From positions 1 to 53,141 of the forward strand of contig NJBF01000032.1 in the NCBI GenBank assembly GCA_003144275.1: a DNA stretch of 53,141 nt, in the 5' to 3' direction. Both the position numbers and the translations under genes were made by a program. Below the pieces are notes generated by a model, which saw only the letters and a list, made by a program, of their open reading frames with translations, did no database searches and was not told the DNA's origin. The DNA comes from Candidatus Heimdallarchaeota archaeon B3_Heim. Lineage in GTDB: Archaea; Asgardarchaeota; Heimdallarchaeia; Hodarchaeales; Hodarchaeaceae. Positions 34,202 through 43,533 of the stretch are shown here, in pieces (positions within the stretch are counted from its first letter, which is position 1; every line of letters starts with the position of its first letter).

Positions 34202-35722
34202 ATGAGGAAAATTAGAACGATATTCTTGATATCTATATTCTTCGCCATGTTTCTATCTTCATCAATTGATATTGTGCCTGCTAAACCACAAGCCAGGCCA
34301 ACAATCAAGATTGGTGGACTTGGGCCCTTATCCATTACTCCTGGAAAGGACATGAGAAAAGGGATTGAACTAGCGGTCGATGAGATTAATGATGGCGACG
34401 GTGTAGTCGTTGGTGGAACAGCGTATGACTTTGAAGTCTTTATTGAAGATAATTCAGGCACCACTGGACTCCCTGATACTGACAAAGCCCTTACAGCACT
34501 ATCAAAATTAACGGTTGATGATGAAGTAGTTGCGATAGTAGGCGGATTCCGAACTGAAGTTATGTGGGGTATTCAAGCAAACTTGGGTACGACTGGAACA
34601 CCCTTCCTAGGTGTAGGATCCACTGCTCAGTTAATTTCTCCGTATTATTGGAGAGTTGGTCCATCCAACGGCAGTCTCCTTGCTTTTGGACTTATTGATC
34701 TCTATGGCTTTGGATTGTTGAATACAGGTGTTGAAAAAATTACAATTATTCGTGAAGATGTTGCCTGGACTCCCCCCTTATCTAAACTGGTACAATTTTA
34801 CCTTGGATATTATCTAGCAGCGATGAATGTTACTAGTAAAGCAATTGTATTTACTGACGACATTACCGTTAGTCAAGAAGCGGGTCTTGATGCTGTAGCT
34901 GCAGCAATGGCGAATGTGGGTGATGATGTTGATGCTCTGATGCCTATATTCTCTGCTCCAGTAGGGAAATATGTAACGCAGGCTTGGTTTAATGATAATA
35001 TGTCACAAATGTTAGCAGGCATTAATGTTGAAGCTCAATCAAGTACATACTTTGAAGAGACTGAAGGGGCTGCTTACGGCGAAATAACGATGCATCCAAA
35101 CCCTCCAGATTTAACCCCCACAGCCAAAACTGCAGCCTACAAGACTGGATATGATGCTAAGTGGGATGAAGACCCGACCTATACTGCTACATTCAGCTAT
35201 GATGCCGTTTTTATCTTGAAAGAGGCTATTGAACGTGCTGATTCCTTTGATAAGGCTGATATTCAAACTGCATTGGCTGATACTGACATGGTTGGTGCAG
35301 CATGGCAATATAAGTTTACTAGCGAGCTCGGCCCTCAATTAATATTAGCTGATTTCTTACCAAATGGAACCAAAGTCGTAGTACCAGTTCCAGGTACAGA
35401 AAGCACACCATACGGCAGTATTACGGTACATGATCTCTATACCGCATCAACTGTAGGATTTAGAAACAAACCTTTCCCTACTACATACTTCACGCAATGG
35501 CAACAAAATGGAACCGTTAAAACTGTCTGGGGAGCGACTGCTGCAATTACAGATGATGCAGTTGCTTTTGCTACAGGACAGTCAGCTTTAGAATGGCCAA
35601 TTGATCACGCTGAACATGGGTTTTCCCCAAAACAAGCCCCAGGATTTGAACTACCATTGATTATCCTAGTGCTAAGCGGATTTGCGGCGATAGTACGTAC
35701 GAGGAAACGTAAGAAATTCTAA
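34202..35722 (+). CDS. livK: Branched-chain amino-acid type ABC importer, substrate-binding protein
   Basis: A 506-residue type I periplasmic-binding protein (LivJ/LivK, Peripla_BP_6 family). An N-terminal signal peptide (RTIFLISIFFAMFLSSSIDI) is followed by KIGGLGPLSITPGKDMRKGI and ELAVDEIND, the usual start of the binding fold. It is longer than bacterial LivK. The C-terminus has a linker, then PGFELPLIILVLSGFAAIV and a basic tail (RTRKRKKF), which anchors it in the membrane as common in archaea. The four other importer genes follow on the same strand. The ligand may be a branched-chain amino acid, amide or urea; the family does not tell. Confidence 0.9.
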   Translation: MRKIRTIFLISIFFAMFLSSSIDIVPAKPQARPTIKIGGLGPLSITPGKDMRKGIELAVDEINDGDGVVVGGTAYDFEVFIEDNSGTTGLPDTDKALTALSKLTVDDEVVAIVGGFRTEVMWGIQANLGTTGTPFLGVGSTAQLISPYYWRVGPSNGSLLAFGLIDLYGFGLLNTGVEKITIIREDVAWTPPLSKLVQFYLGYYLAAMNVTSKAIVFTDDITVSQEAGLDAVAAAMANVGDDVDALMPIFSAPVGKYVTQAWFNDNMSQMLAGINVEAQSSTYFEETEGAAYGEITMHPNPPDLTPTAKTAAYKTGYDAKWDEDPTYTATFSYDAVFILKEAIERADSFDKADIQTALADTDMVGAAWQYKFTSELGPQLILADFLPNGTKVVVPVPGTESTPYGSITVHDLYTASTVGFRNKPFPTTYFTQWQQNGTVKTVWGATAAITDDAVAFATGQSALEWPIDHAEHGFSPKQAPGFELPLIILVLSGFAAIVRTRKRKKF

Positions 35723-35734
35723 CTCCCCTTCCTC

Positions 35735-35745
35735 TTTTTTTTTTT
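35735..35745 (+). terminator. T11 tract between binding protein and permease genes
   Basis: Eleven T after a pyrimidine-rich run, 13 bases after the binding-protein stop. Archaeal polymerase can partially terminate at such tracts. Partial readthrough would give more binding protein than permease, as is common for importer operons. Confidence 0.5.
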
Positions 35746-35815
35746 ATTACTTAAGATATTTAAATTACCTGTATCTATTTGCTTTACCCTTAACATGTAA
35801 AAAAGGAGATTTTCT

Positions 35816-37201
35816 ATGAGTTTTCTTGACAAAGTTATCCCTCCAGACCTATTGCAGAAAGAAAAATGGATAATCTTAGGATTAACGATCTTTTTTTCAC
35901 TTTGTGTAATATTTCCATTCATCGTTCAAATTTCAGATTCCGGGCTCAATTTTAATCTTAGATTAGATTCAGGAATAAAAGTTAATATCTTCGCAATTCA
36001 AACTGGTGCATTATATGCTTTATTGGCTATAGGTTTTTCGCTCATTTATGGTGTTGCCAAGCAATTAAAATTATCTCTTGGAGGATATTTTGTCATAGGC
36101 GCTTATTGCCAATTTTTCCTATTAGAAACAATGGAAATAGTTCCAGAAATCCGAACTGACATTGATGGACTTATGTTCCTCGGATTGGTTTTGTTACCTA
36201 TCTTACTTATCATCGTTTTATTGGTGTTTACATTCACTTTATTTTCATTTCGTGATTATTTATTAATTTTGGTAGCCCCAGTAATTTCTGGAGGGAGTAT
36301 CATCCTTATTGATGGAAATTTAGTTGCAGGTTTTTATGTCGGCCTTGCAGCGATTATCATCAGCTTGACAGGATGGTATTTAGAACTACCGAAACGTGAG
36401 ATAGCTCTCGGTTCATTTATTTATGCATTGTCCATGCCTGTTCTATATATTCTAGGCTTTCCGTCAATTTATTTTTCTTTGATGATATTATCAGTAGTAT
36501 TTACCGCGTGTGTTGCTATGATTTCTGATCGCTATCTTTTGGATACCGTGCGACATTCACACATTTCTGTTATGATAGTCACATTTGCATTGGCTTTAAT
36601 ATTACAAAGTATTGTTCAGGTAGTGTATTTCCCCCAAAATGGAAATAATTTCACACGTTTTCAATCAATTGATTGGAGTTTCCCTGGAATCGTCCCCAAA
36701 ACTGGAATCACGGTTATTTTTGGCGTTTCTATTCCCACAATTCGATTAATCTCACTCATTTTTTCCGTTATTGCAGTAGTTCTTCTTTATATCTTTATTT
36801 ATTATACTAAATTTGGAATTGCGTTACGTGCAGTTTCACAGGATGAAGAAGCGGCTGCACTAGTCGGTATTAATATCCGGAAGACTACTGCACTAGTTAG
36901 CGGAGTAGGTATGGGACTAGCGGGTTTTGCTGCAGTGTTGACTTCCTCGTTTTCGGCTCGTCCTTTGTGGAATCCTTTCATGGGCTGGCCTGTATTAATA
37001 TGGGCTATTGCAGTAGTAACCTTAGGCGGAATGGGTAGTCTCGGAGGAAGTATTATCGCAGCTTTCGTAATAGGTTACTCTGAAATTCTTGTGAGTACCA
37101 TTGATCCAAGCTATTCAGTAGCCATTCCCTTCTTGATCGTCATTCTTGTTATGATTATGAAACCTGAAGGACTGTTTGGCGAGAAAAAGGAGGTAGAGTA
37201 A
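35816..37201 (+). CDS. livH: ABC importer permease, LivH type, enlarged
   Basis: An integral membrane permease of the LivH branch: AIQTGALYALLAIGFSLIYG is the typical first core helix, and later the coupling segment TKFGIALRAVSQDEEAAALV followed by NIRKTTALVSGVGMGLAGFA and WAIAVVTLGGMGSLGGSIIA. At 461 residues it is about 160 longer than usual LivH. The additional length lies before the core (about residues 1-60) and as extra helices inserted at about 115-245. A strong ribosome site (AAAGGAGA) precedes the ATG. The LivM-type gene follows after two bases. Confidence 0.9.
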   Translation: MSFLDKVIPPDLLQKEKWIILGLTIFFSLCVIFPFIVQISDSGLNFNLRLDSGIKVNIFAIQTGALYALLAIGFSLIYGVAKQLKLSLGGYFVIGAYCQFFLLETMEIVPEIRTDIDGLMFLGLVLLPILLIIVLLVFTFTLFSFRDYLLILVAPVISGGSIILIDGNLVAGFYVGLAAIIISLTGWYLELPKREIALGSFIYALSMPVLYILGFPSIYFSLMILSVVFTACVAMISDRYLLDTVRHSHISVMIVTFALALILQSIVQVVYFPQNGNNFTRFQSIDWSFPGIVPKTGITVIFGVSIPTIRLISLIFSVIAVVLLYIFIYYTKFGIALRAVSQDEEAAALVGINIRKTTALVSGVGMGLAGFAAVLTSSFSARPLWNPFMGWPVLIWAIAVVTLGGMGSLGGSIIAAFVIGYSEILVSTIDPSYSVAIPFLIVILVMIMKPEGLFGEKKEVE

Positions 37202-37203
37202 TA

Positions 37204-38667
37204 ATGGACTGGTATGAGTTTTTTGAAGATATATGGGATGAAATTAAGGATCGTGGTTATTACATTTCAGGAATAGCTCTTTTAATTTTTCTACCCTCTA
37301 TTCTTGGCGCATCTGATACTCCGAGTATTCCTATTCTAACCGATATTTATGCAATTGTTGGTAATATTGGATTGTTTGGGTCAACAAACTTCTTTTTGAT
37401 AATCCTTTCACTTTGCGCGATTTGGGGAATATTTGCTGCCTCGTGGGATATTTTATCTGGATATACTGGGCAGATTAGTTTTGGTCATGCGATTTTTTTC
37501 GGATTAGCTGCTTATGTTGGGTATTGGACCTCGACAGGTTTTCAAGTTGATCCCCTTTTAGTTGGGCTTTTAGGAACAAGATTTAGCCTCGCTCCAGCGG
37601 TAGCTTTAATATTTAGTGGTTTTATATGTGCTTTACTTGCTGTATGTATTGGTATTCTCGCCTTGAGAGTTAAAGGGCCTTATCTTGCTTTAGTGACACT
37701 AGTAATACCCTTAATTGTTGCTTCATTATTCAAACTTGAAATCTTTTACACTTTAACAGGAGGGGATCATGGATTCCCAAATGTACCTGATGTTTTAACA
37801 CCTACCGGTATTCTGGACATTGATACACTGAACTTTTACATTTTTTCAATAAGCGTTCTTTTAGTATCAGTAGGTATAATGATGCTAATAGCCTATTCAC
37901 GGTATGGATTGGTTTTTCAATCGATCAGGGAAGACGAGGATGCAGCGGAATCTCTAGGTATTAATCTGGCTTTTTATAAAATACTGGCATTCGCAATAAG
38001 TGCGTTCTTTGCTGGAATTGCAGGAGGAATGTATGCTCAATATCGGAGTATTGCGGTACCTTCTTTCTTTGATACGTCTTTTTCATTTTCGGTTATTATT
38101 ATGGCCGTGATTGGGGGGATTGGGTCTATTTCCGGAGGAGTTGTAGGAGCTTTTCTTCTCACAATTTTGATAGAAATCCTTCTTGGTGACATTTTTCCAT
38201 CATCTGTTCTTGAGGGAGTAGATATTCTGGCTTTTGGTTTATTGCTGGTAATTACTCTCCGATATATGCCCTATGGAGTTGCACGTGCAAAGAGTGATCA
38301 AAAGAAAGCTATTGTATTCGGATTGTTATTTGCACTATCTTGGGCAATAATTCCCATTAGCAATTTTTTTGAATTTCTTTCTTCAATTTCTATAGGTAAC
38401 ATTATATTATTCCTAGCTATGGTTTTGATCACAATCCTAACATTACCAGCAATTCCAGTTTTCTTTGTGAGTGAGATAGTTGGTCTTTTTGTGCTCGAAG
38501 GATTAATGGGTCTTAGTCTTTCACCGAAAGCTCTTATAAAGGCGAAGTTTCTTATATATTGTATTGCAGGCATTCCATTTGCATATTATCTTCCTAAAGT
38601 ATTTAAAATCCTCCGACTAAGATTCTGGGGTGTATGGCCTTCTGTTGGGAGATATGAACCAGAATAA
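37204..38667 (+). CDS. livM: ABC importer permease, LivM type, with extra C-terminal spans
   Basis: A 487-residue permease of the LivM branch. Core segments are WDILSGYTGQISFGHAIFFG, the coupling loop YGLVFQSIREDEDAAESLGI and VIIMAVIGGIGSISGGVVGA. The family core ends near residue 355 (ITLRYMPYGVA); about 130 further residues add roughly four hydrophobic segments (IVFGLLFALSWAIIPI, NIILFLAMVLITILTLPAI and others) not found in standard LivM. It forms the heterodimeric channel with the LivH-type protein. Ribosome site GGAGGT overlaps the end of the upstream gene. Confidence 0.9.
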   Translation: MDWYEFFEDIWDEIKDRGYYISGIALLIFLPSILGASDTPSIPILTDIYAIVGNIGLFGSTNFFLIILSLCAIWGIFAASWDILSGYTGQISFGHAIFFGLAAYVGYWTSTGFQVDPLLVGLLGTRFSLAPAVALIFSGFICALLAVCIGILALRVKGPYLALVTLVIPLIVASLFKLEIFYTLTGGDHGFPNVPDVLTPTGILDIDTLNFYIFSISVLLVSVGIMMLIAYSRYGLVFQSIREDEDAAESLGINLAFYKILAFAISAFFAGIAGGMYAQYRSIAVPSFFDTSFSFSVIIMAVIGGIGSISGGVVGAFLLTILIEILLGDIFPSSVLEGVDILAFGLLLVITLRYMPYGVARAKSDQKKAIVFGLLFALSWAIIPISNFFEFLSSISIGNIILFLAMVLITILTLPAIPVFFVSEIVGLFVLEGLMGLSLSPKALIKAKFLIYCIAGIPFAYYLPKVFKILRLRFWGVWPSVGRYEPE

Positions 38668-38685
38668 TTAACATGGTGAATGAAT

Positions 38686-39468
38686 ATGACTACTACATTT
38701 TCAGAAAAACAAGTTTCGAATTCGCAACGATCTGTACTCATTGAAGTACAGAACTTAAGTAAACATTTTGAAGGCCTTAAAGCTGTGGATGATGTAAACT
38801 TCAAAATAAAAGCGGGGGAGCTTATCGGAATCATTGGCCCTAATGGAGCTGGAAAAACTACGCTATTTAATCTTCTCACGGGATTTCTCAAACCTACAAA
38901 AGGAAAACTCATTCTTGATGAGAAGAAAAATATTGCAGGCTTGAGCCCCCATAAAATCGCAAAACTTGGAATAACTAGAACATTTCAGCTTGTTCGTCCC
39001 TTCAAATTGTTAAATGCTTTGGAAAATACAACTGTTCCTCACATTCCTAAATCGAAATTAACTAGATCTTCCACTCTTAAAAATAAAGCAACTTGGTCAT
39101 TAATAACAGTTGACTTAGCTGAAAAGAAAAATTATCCAGCTTTTATCTTACCACATGGCGATTTAAAAAGACTTGATTTTGCTCGTGCTATGGCTGTTCA
39201 ACCTCGAATGTTATTGCTAGATGAACCGTTCGCAGGGTTGAGTGTTGAAGAAGCTTTCAGGGTAGAACGTGTCATACGTGAGGCAAATGAAAAAGGTATG
39301 ACTATTGTTATTGTAGAACATAAACTAAAAATTCTTATGCGGTTAGTTGAGAGAGTAATCGTCTTACATCAAGGAAAATTAATAGGGGAAGGAACTCCAA
39401 AAGAAATTGCTAATAATGATGAGGTTATTACAGCTTATCTTGGGACAGAGGCTAAAGACTATGAGTGA
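38686..39468 (+). CDS. livG: ABC importer ATPase, LivG type
   Basis: An ATPase of about 260 residues. Walker A is GPNGAGKTT, Walker B LLLDEPFAGLS and the switch His is in VIVEHKLKILM. The signature region reads LPHGDLKRLDFARAM, the LivG-specific form instead of LSGGQ. I prefer the ATG at 38686, which has GGTGA six bases before it; an in-frame ATG two codons earlier is too close to that site. The next gene overlaps its end by eight bases. Confidence 0.92.
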   Translation: MTTTFSEKQVSNSQRSVLIEVQNLSKHFEGLKAVDDVNFKIKAGELIGIIGPNGAGKTTLFNLLTGFLKPTKGKLILDEKKNIAGLSPHKIAKLGITRTFQLVRPFKLLNALENTTVPHIPKSKLTRSSTLKNKATWSLITVDLAEKKNYPAFILPHGDLKRLDFARAMAVQPRMLLLDEPFAGLSVEEAFRVERVIREANEKGMTIVIVEHKLKILMRLVERVIVLHQGKLIGEGTPKEIANNDEVITAYLGTEAKDYE

Positions 39469-40240
39469 AACTAATAAACAATCATCCACCCTATTTGAAT
39501 TACAAGAGGCATCCGTACATTATGGCAGAGCAATTGCTATCGCGTCTGTTTCGTTAACAGTTGAAAAAGGAGAACTAGTAGCCGTTATCGGACCTAATGG
39601 AACTGGAAAAACAACCCTTCTTAGAGCAATTTCAGGTTTGGTAGAGCTCGAAAGAGGAAAAGTATTCTTTGAGGGAAAGAAAATACTGGAGTCAACGAAA
39701 TCAGAATTCAGAGTCATGGGAACAAATAAATCATTAAAACCACATAGAATCGTGGAATTAGGCATAATCCACTGTCCAGAACGTAGAAGATTGTTCACTG
39801 AATCTAGTGTAAGAGAAAATCTAATATTAGGAGCATATACGAATAAGGATAAATTAAAAGTCGAACAAACTCTTGAATACGTTTTGAAACTCTTTCCAGT
39901 CCTTGAAAAACGATTGAATGAAAAAGCAGGTAATTTTTCAGGAGGGGAACAACAGATGATTGCAATTGGACGATCACTTATGGGAAACCCGAAATTATTA
40001 CTACTTGATGAGCCTAGTCTGGGACTTGCTCCAATGGTTAAGAGAAATATAGTTGAAGCAATTCGCAAAATTCAAGAAAGAGGAACTACAATTCTTCTAG
40101 TAGAACAGGATGCGAGTATAGCCTTGGAAATTTGTGATCGAGGATATCTCCTTGAAGATGGGAGATTGGAACTCGAGGGCTCTCGTGATGAATTGTTAAA
40201 GAATCCCTATGTGAAAGAAGCCTATCTCGGCATTGCATGA
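39461..40240 (+). CDS. livF: ABC importer ATPase, LivF type
   Basis: A 259-residue ATPase starting at ATG 39461 (MSETNKQSS), which overlaps the last eight bases of the LivG-type gene, the common arrangement for coupled translation; the open frame extends 18 codons further upstream without support. Motifs: Walker A GPNGTGKTT, signature NFSGGEQQMIAIGRSL, Walker B LLLLDEPSLGLAP, and the LivF-typical VEQDASIALEI at the switch. It completes a five-gene importer (binding protein, two permeases, two ATPases). Confidence 0.93.
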   Translation: MSETNKQSSTLFELQEASVHYGRAIAIASVSLTVEKGELVAVIGPNGTGKTTLLRAISGLVELERGKVFFEGKKILESTKSEFRVMGTNKSLKPHRIVELGIIHCPERRRLFTESSVRENLILGAYTNKDKLKVEQTLEYVLKLFPVLEKRLNEKAGNFSGGEQQMIAIGRSLMGNPKLLLLDEPSLGLAPMVKRNIVEAIRKIQERGTTILLVEQDASIALEICDRGYLLEDGRLELEGSRDELLKNPYVKEAYLGIA

Positions 40241-40267
40241 AATAGAAGTAACTACGTGGTTCTCCCA

Positions 40268-41251
40268 ATGGACAATTTTTCCACGAGAAATTTCTCTAAC
40301 TATGGAAAAGTTCTTTCACCCCACGTGATTTTAATACGCCCAGAAAGAAGACAGTACTTGACATCTAATTCACTCCTCTTTCTTGGTGATCAAACCTATC
40401 TCCTTGATTCAGGTTATCAATATCAGGGAGATCAACTCAAGAAAATTAGAGATGCAATTGACATTGATGGCATCTTATTCTCCCACTATCACATTGATCA
40501 TGTTTTCGGTTGCCATATTCTTCCTGAAAGTAAAAAAATGATTCATGAAGAAGAAGTGGATGCACTGCGATCATTCGATAATTTTATTCAATTTTGCTTT
40601 AAAGATCAAACTATTTCTTCCCAACAATGGAATATTTGGAAACTAAGGTTTAAGAATTTGCTTAAAAGAGAGGGAATTAATGATTGGAGTGATCTGCGGT
40701 TAGATAATGTAATTACTTTTGGAAGTAATGAAAATATTGACCTTGGTGCAACCCAACTTCAAATACTTCACCTCCCTGGGCATTCACCGGGCCATTGTGG
40801 AGTATATGAGACTGAAAATCAAATTTTATTTATCGGAGATATTGACCTCTCTGGAAAGTTTGGCCCTTGGTATGGTTGGTGGAATTCAGAACTAGATACT
40901 TTCAAAAAGTCGGTGGAGTACGTTATCGATTTTGTTTCCCGAAATGAAATTTCCAGAATTGTATCAAGTCATACACATGATGTATCTAAAGAGGAGGGGA
41001 TGCATTTACTAAACAATTTTCTCCACCCATTTGATGAGCGCGAACAACAAATTAAAACTTACATTACCCAAAAAAGGACAGGAGTAACTCTCAAACAAAT
41101 TACTGATCAATCGATTATCTACCAGGGAAAACAAAGTGATCCTCCATATGTCAGGGAATATTTTGAGTTTGTTCATGTCAAAAAGCATATTGAGGCATTA
41201 ATGAAAAAAAATGAAGTTATCTCAGAGGGAGACAAAATTTTTAGTACATAA
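40268..41251 (+). CDS. Metallo-beta-lactamase-fold hydrolase
   Basis: A 327-residue protein from the ATG at 40268; the open frame begins with GTG four codons earlier. The metal site is clear: HYHIDH (73-78), GHSPGH (171-176), the bridging Asp in GDID (190-193) and a late SSHTHD (233-238). This is the glyoxalase II-like branch, which hydrolyses thioesters, lactones or phosphodiesters depending on member. An insert of about 60 residues (FIQFCFKDQTISSQQWNIW and on) sits between the first and second metal motifs. It follows the importer operon by 27 bases and may be co-transcribed. The substrate is unknown. Confidence 0.88.
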   Translation: MDNFSTRNFSNYGKVLSPHVILIRPERRQYLTSNSLLFLGDQTYLLDSGYQYQGDQLKKIRDAIDIDGILFSHYHIDHVFGCHILPESKKMIHEEEVDALRSFDNFIQFCFKDQTISSQQWNIWKLRFKNLLKREGINDWSDLRLDNVITFGSNENIDLGATQLQILHLPGHSPGHCGVYETENQILFIGDIDLSGKFGPWYGWWNSELDTFKKSVEYVIDFVSRNEISRIVSSHTHDVSKEEGMHLLNNFLHPFDEREQQIKTYITQKRTGVTLKQITDQSIIYQGKQSDPPYVREYFEFVHVKKHIEALMKKNEVISEGDKIFST

Positions 41252-41361
41252 TATTTAAAAAATTGTTCGAAAGATCTCGATTCTTTTCAGGGGGAAGACT
41301 GAAATATTGAACTGAAAACGAAAGAAACGGTGTTAGAAAGAATTCGGGGTAAGTTTAATTC

Positions 41362-42333
41362 ATGGATGTTTTCGATAAGAGTATTCTCTTCAGCTTAGCA
41401 AAATCTTGCCGTATTTCATTTTCTCAGCTAGCTTCAGATCTTAACTTACCAGCGAATGAAGTAGGAACGCGAATCCAGCGACTCGTGAATGATCATACAA
41501 TCCTCAAATTCACGGTGGCACTTAATCCCTATCTTTTACGTTTACACAATGTAATTATTATTTTTCGATCACTCACGCCCTTAGAGCTCAATCGATTGAC
41601 ATTACTTGGAATACATTCAGCTATTGAACATATTTCCATAGGAACAGCTCACGAAGGGTTTGCTTATGCCAGATATAGTAATAAGGAAGAATTTTTAGAA
41701 TTAGCAGAACACTTCCAGCAATTTCACAGATCGTTCGAGGAATTACACTTATATCCCGTCGTTCCTCTAGTGAATTCAGGTATTTCTCCTCCTACTCAAG
41801 ATATCGTCTCTCTGGAAAAAGAAGATTGGTTAATTTTAGCTCATCTAAGAGAACAAGGACGACTTTCCCTTCAAGAACTTTCAAAACGGATTGAAATTGA
41901 TGTGGAAGTCATAAATGAACGGCTGGATTATCTCCGACATTTTAATCTCATCCACGAAACAATTCAAATAAACCCTGTAAAATCTCTAAAAGAAACATTA
42001 ACAATGTTTCAATGCGAATTTACGATTTTGAATCATTTAATTCAGCAGGAAATAATGCAAGAAATTGACACCTTAGCACATTTTTGGCCCATCAGTTCAT
42101 TTCGTTCAGCTGATAAACCAGTCTTATTCTTAAGTTTTTACTGTTCGTCTTATACCGAAGTAGAAAAAATACAAGCACATTTAACTGAATTACCAGGAGT
42201 AAAGAGTATAATTAAGATTATGGGTGGCACAACATATTATTTCACTGATATACGAGACGAACTCATAGAAGAAAAACGAAGTCACGGTTGGTTCTCACCA
42301 GAAAGGTGGGTAACCGATTCCACTGGAAATTAA
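41362..42333 (+). CDS. Double Lrp/AsnC-like transcription regulator
   Basis: A 323-residue regulator built of two Lrp-like halves. The first HTH is at about residues 3-50 (DKSILFSLAKSCRISFSQLA, then PANEVGTRIQRLV), the second at about 150-200 (EKEDWLILAHLREQGRLSLQ, EINERLDYLRHFNLIHE-like segment). Each is followed by a region with the strand pattern of an effector-binding domain, though neither is a clear RAM domain. It lies after the amino-acid-type importer and the metal hydrolase on the same strand, which suggests, but does not prove, that it regulates them in response to the imported ligand. Confidence 0.8.
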   Translation: MDVFDKSILFSLAKSCRISFSQLASDLNLPANEVGTRIQRLVNDHTILKFTVALNPYLLRLHNVIIIFRSLTPLELNRLTLLGIHSAIEHISIGTAHEGFAYARYSNKEEFLELAEHFQQFHRSFEELHLYPVVPLVNSGISPPTQDIVSLEKEDWLILAHLREQGRLSLQELSKRIEIDVEVINERLDYLRHFNLIHETIQINPVKSLKETLTMFQCEFTILNHLIQQEIMQEIDTLAHFWPISSFRSADKPVLFLSFYCSSYTEVEKIQAHLTELPGVKSIIKIMGGTTYYFTDIRDELIEEKRSHGWFSPERWVTDSTGN

Positions 42334-42377
42334 TGCTCAATATTGTCCATTAAGCACAAAATCAATAGGGGAGAGTT

Positions 42378-42407
42378 GGCCTTTGGGGGAGATATCCCTC
42401 AAAAGCC
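42378..42407. terminator. Strong hairpin between convergent genes
   Basis: GGCCTTTGGGGGA and TCCCTCAAAAGCC face each other across a four-base loop: 13 pairs with one mismatch and one G-U. A second small hairpin (GAGTG/CACTC, 42413-42426) follows. Both lie in the 128-base gap between the Lrp-like gene and the convergent HEAT gene. Confidence 0.5.
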
Positions 42408-42461
42408 TGGAAGAGTGTTTCCACTCGAATAATCCCTCCTAAGTTAATAAACACCCAAATA

Positions 42462-43097
42462 TTATAGATCAACTAGTGGGTCATTTTCCTTTGTAGAATG
42501 TATTGATACTACTTCTACTATTGTTTGTCTTACTAAGTCAGATGTTTCATGGTCTAGATGAATATTGAGTTGATCAATCACCTCTGAATTAATGAAATCG
42601 AGCATTCCCAAACCTACTACTGCACCAGTACGAACTACAAAAGATGTATCTTTCTGAAGCGTTTCCAACAAGATTTTTTCAGCTCCTTGTACTTTTAAGC
42701 GTCCTAAGGCTCTTGCACACCGATCCCTAATCTGGATGCTCTTTTCATTCATGCACTCAATGAGTTTTTCGGAGAGTATTTCACTAAGTGGTGCTTCCGA
42801 GAAACTTAGGGCTGAGATTGTATTACTTCGAACCATATCCACAGAGTCTGATAACAGAGGCTCCAAGAGGGGAACAATTATTTCTCCTTCAAGAAAGACT
42901 AAAGTCATCACTACTTCTGCACGTACTTCAGGTGCTGGGTCGGAAAGCGCTTTAACTAGTCTAGAGTGAAGATCCATCGGAATATCAGTTAACGGGATTT
43001 CCATTCTACCTATTTTTCTAACCGCTTCGGCTCGTATAAATGAACTAGTTGCCTCTAGTTCGTCTAAAAGTTTCGCAAGTTCCTTTTTTTTTGACAT
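42462..43097 (-). CDS. HEAT-repeat protein
   Basis: A 211-residue all-helical protein made of about five to six HEAT-like repeats: SSFIRAEAVRKIGRM, DPAPEVRAEVVMTLVFLEGE, DSVDMVRSNTISALSFSE, KSIQIRDRCARALGRLKVQG, DTSFVVRTGAVVGLGML, ETSDLVRQTIVEVVSIH. The VRxxAxxAL pattern is that of PBS-lyase/HEAT repeats, which bind other proteins. There is no catalytic or targeting motif. The gene is alone on its transcript as far as I can see. Confidence 0.85.
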   Translation of the reverse strand: MSKKKELAKLLDELEATSSFIRAEAVRKIGRMEIPLTDIPMDLHSRLVKALSDPAPEVRAEVVMTLVFLEGEIIVPLLEPLLSDSVDMVRSNTISALSFSEAPLSEILSEKLIECMNEKSIQIRDRCARALGRLKVQGAEKILLETLQKDTSFVVRTGAVVGLGMLDFINSEVIDQLNIHLDHETSDLVRQTIVEVVSIHSTKENDPLVDL

Positions 43098-43201
43098 TCT
43101 CTTGAACCTTTGTGTTTATTCTAAATAGATCAAATAGAATTCTATTTTTATTTACCTCCTAAAAATTCATCTTTTGTTGCAATTTTACTTGTAGGAGGTA
43201 A

Positions 43202-43528
43202 TTAGGAACTTTGACTAGAATTTGTACCTGGATTTGAAGATAGTTTTAGTGAACAGTTAGGACAATTAGGGGGATGTCCCGTTAATTCACAGATGAATGA
43301 TTGTTTGTCATTAGATGCACATTGTACCAAGTTCTGAAAATAGGTACATTCAAAGTCGTAATTAGCTTGATACAGATGATCAAAGGAAAGAGGTGAGCCG
43401 ACCTTGTAATATGGGCACTTGGGTGGACAGGATCGTAAAAACTCTTTAAACACTACACATAAGAATAAACATTCTTTTGTGCCCTGATCTATCACTTGAT
43501 GTTGGCAAGGACCCATAACACTTTTCAT
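43202..43528 (-). CDS. Ten-cysteine small protein, third gene of the LuxE/LuxC-like operon
   Basis: A 108-residue soluble protein with ten cysteines, at 8, 20, 24, 34, 38, 61, 70, 80, 89 and 92, several as CxxxC pairs (20/24, 34/38) and one CxxC (89/92). The pattern suggests two or more zinc or iron-sulfur sites; I do not recognise a known family. The last 15 residues are a Ser/Asn tail. It starts five bases after the stop of the LuxC-like gene, so it is almost certainly translated from the same message. A redox or structural partner of the reductase is possible. Confidence 0.75.
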   Translation of the reverse strand: MKSVMGPCQHQVIDQGTKECLFLCVVFKEFLRSCPPKCPYYKVGSPLSFDHLYQANYDFECTYFQNLVQCASNDKQSFICELTGHPPNCPNCSLKLSSNPGTNSSQSS

Positions 43529-43533
43529 TCCCG

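Noticed and set aside
39520..40068. Minus-strand frame of 182 residues opposite livF
   Set aside because: Lies wholly antisense to a gene with all ABC ATPase motifs.
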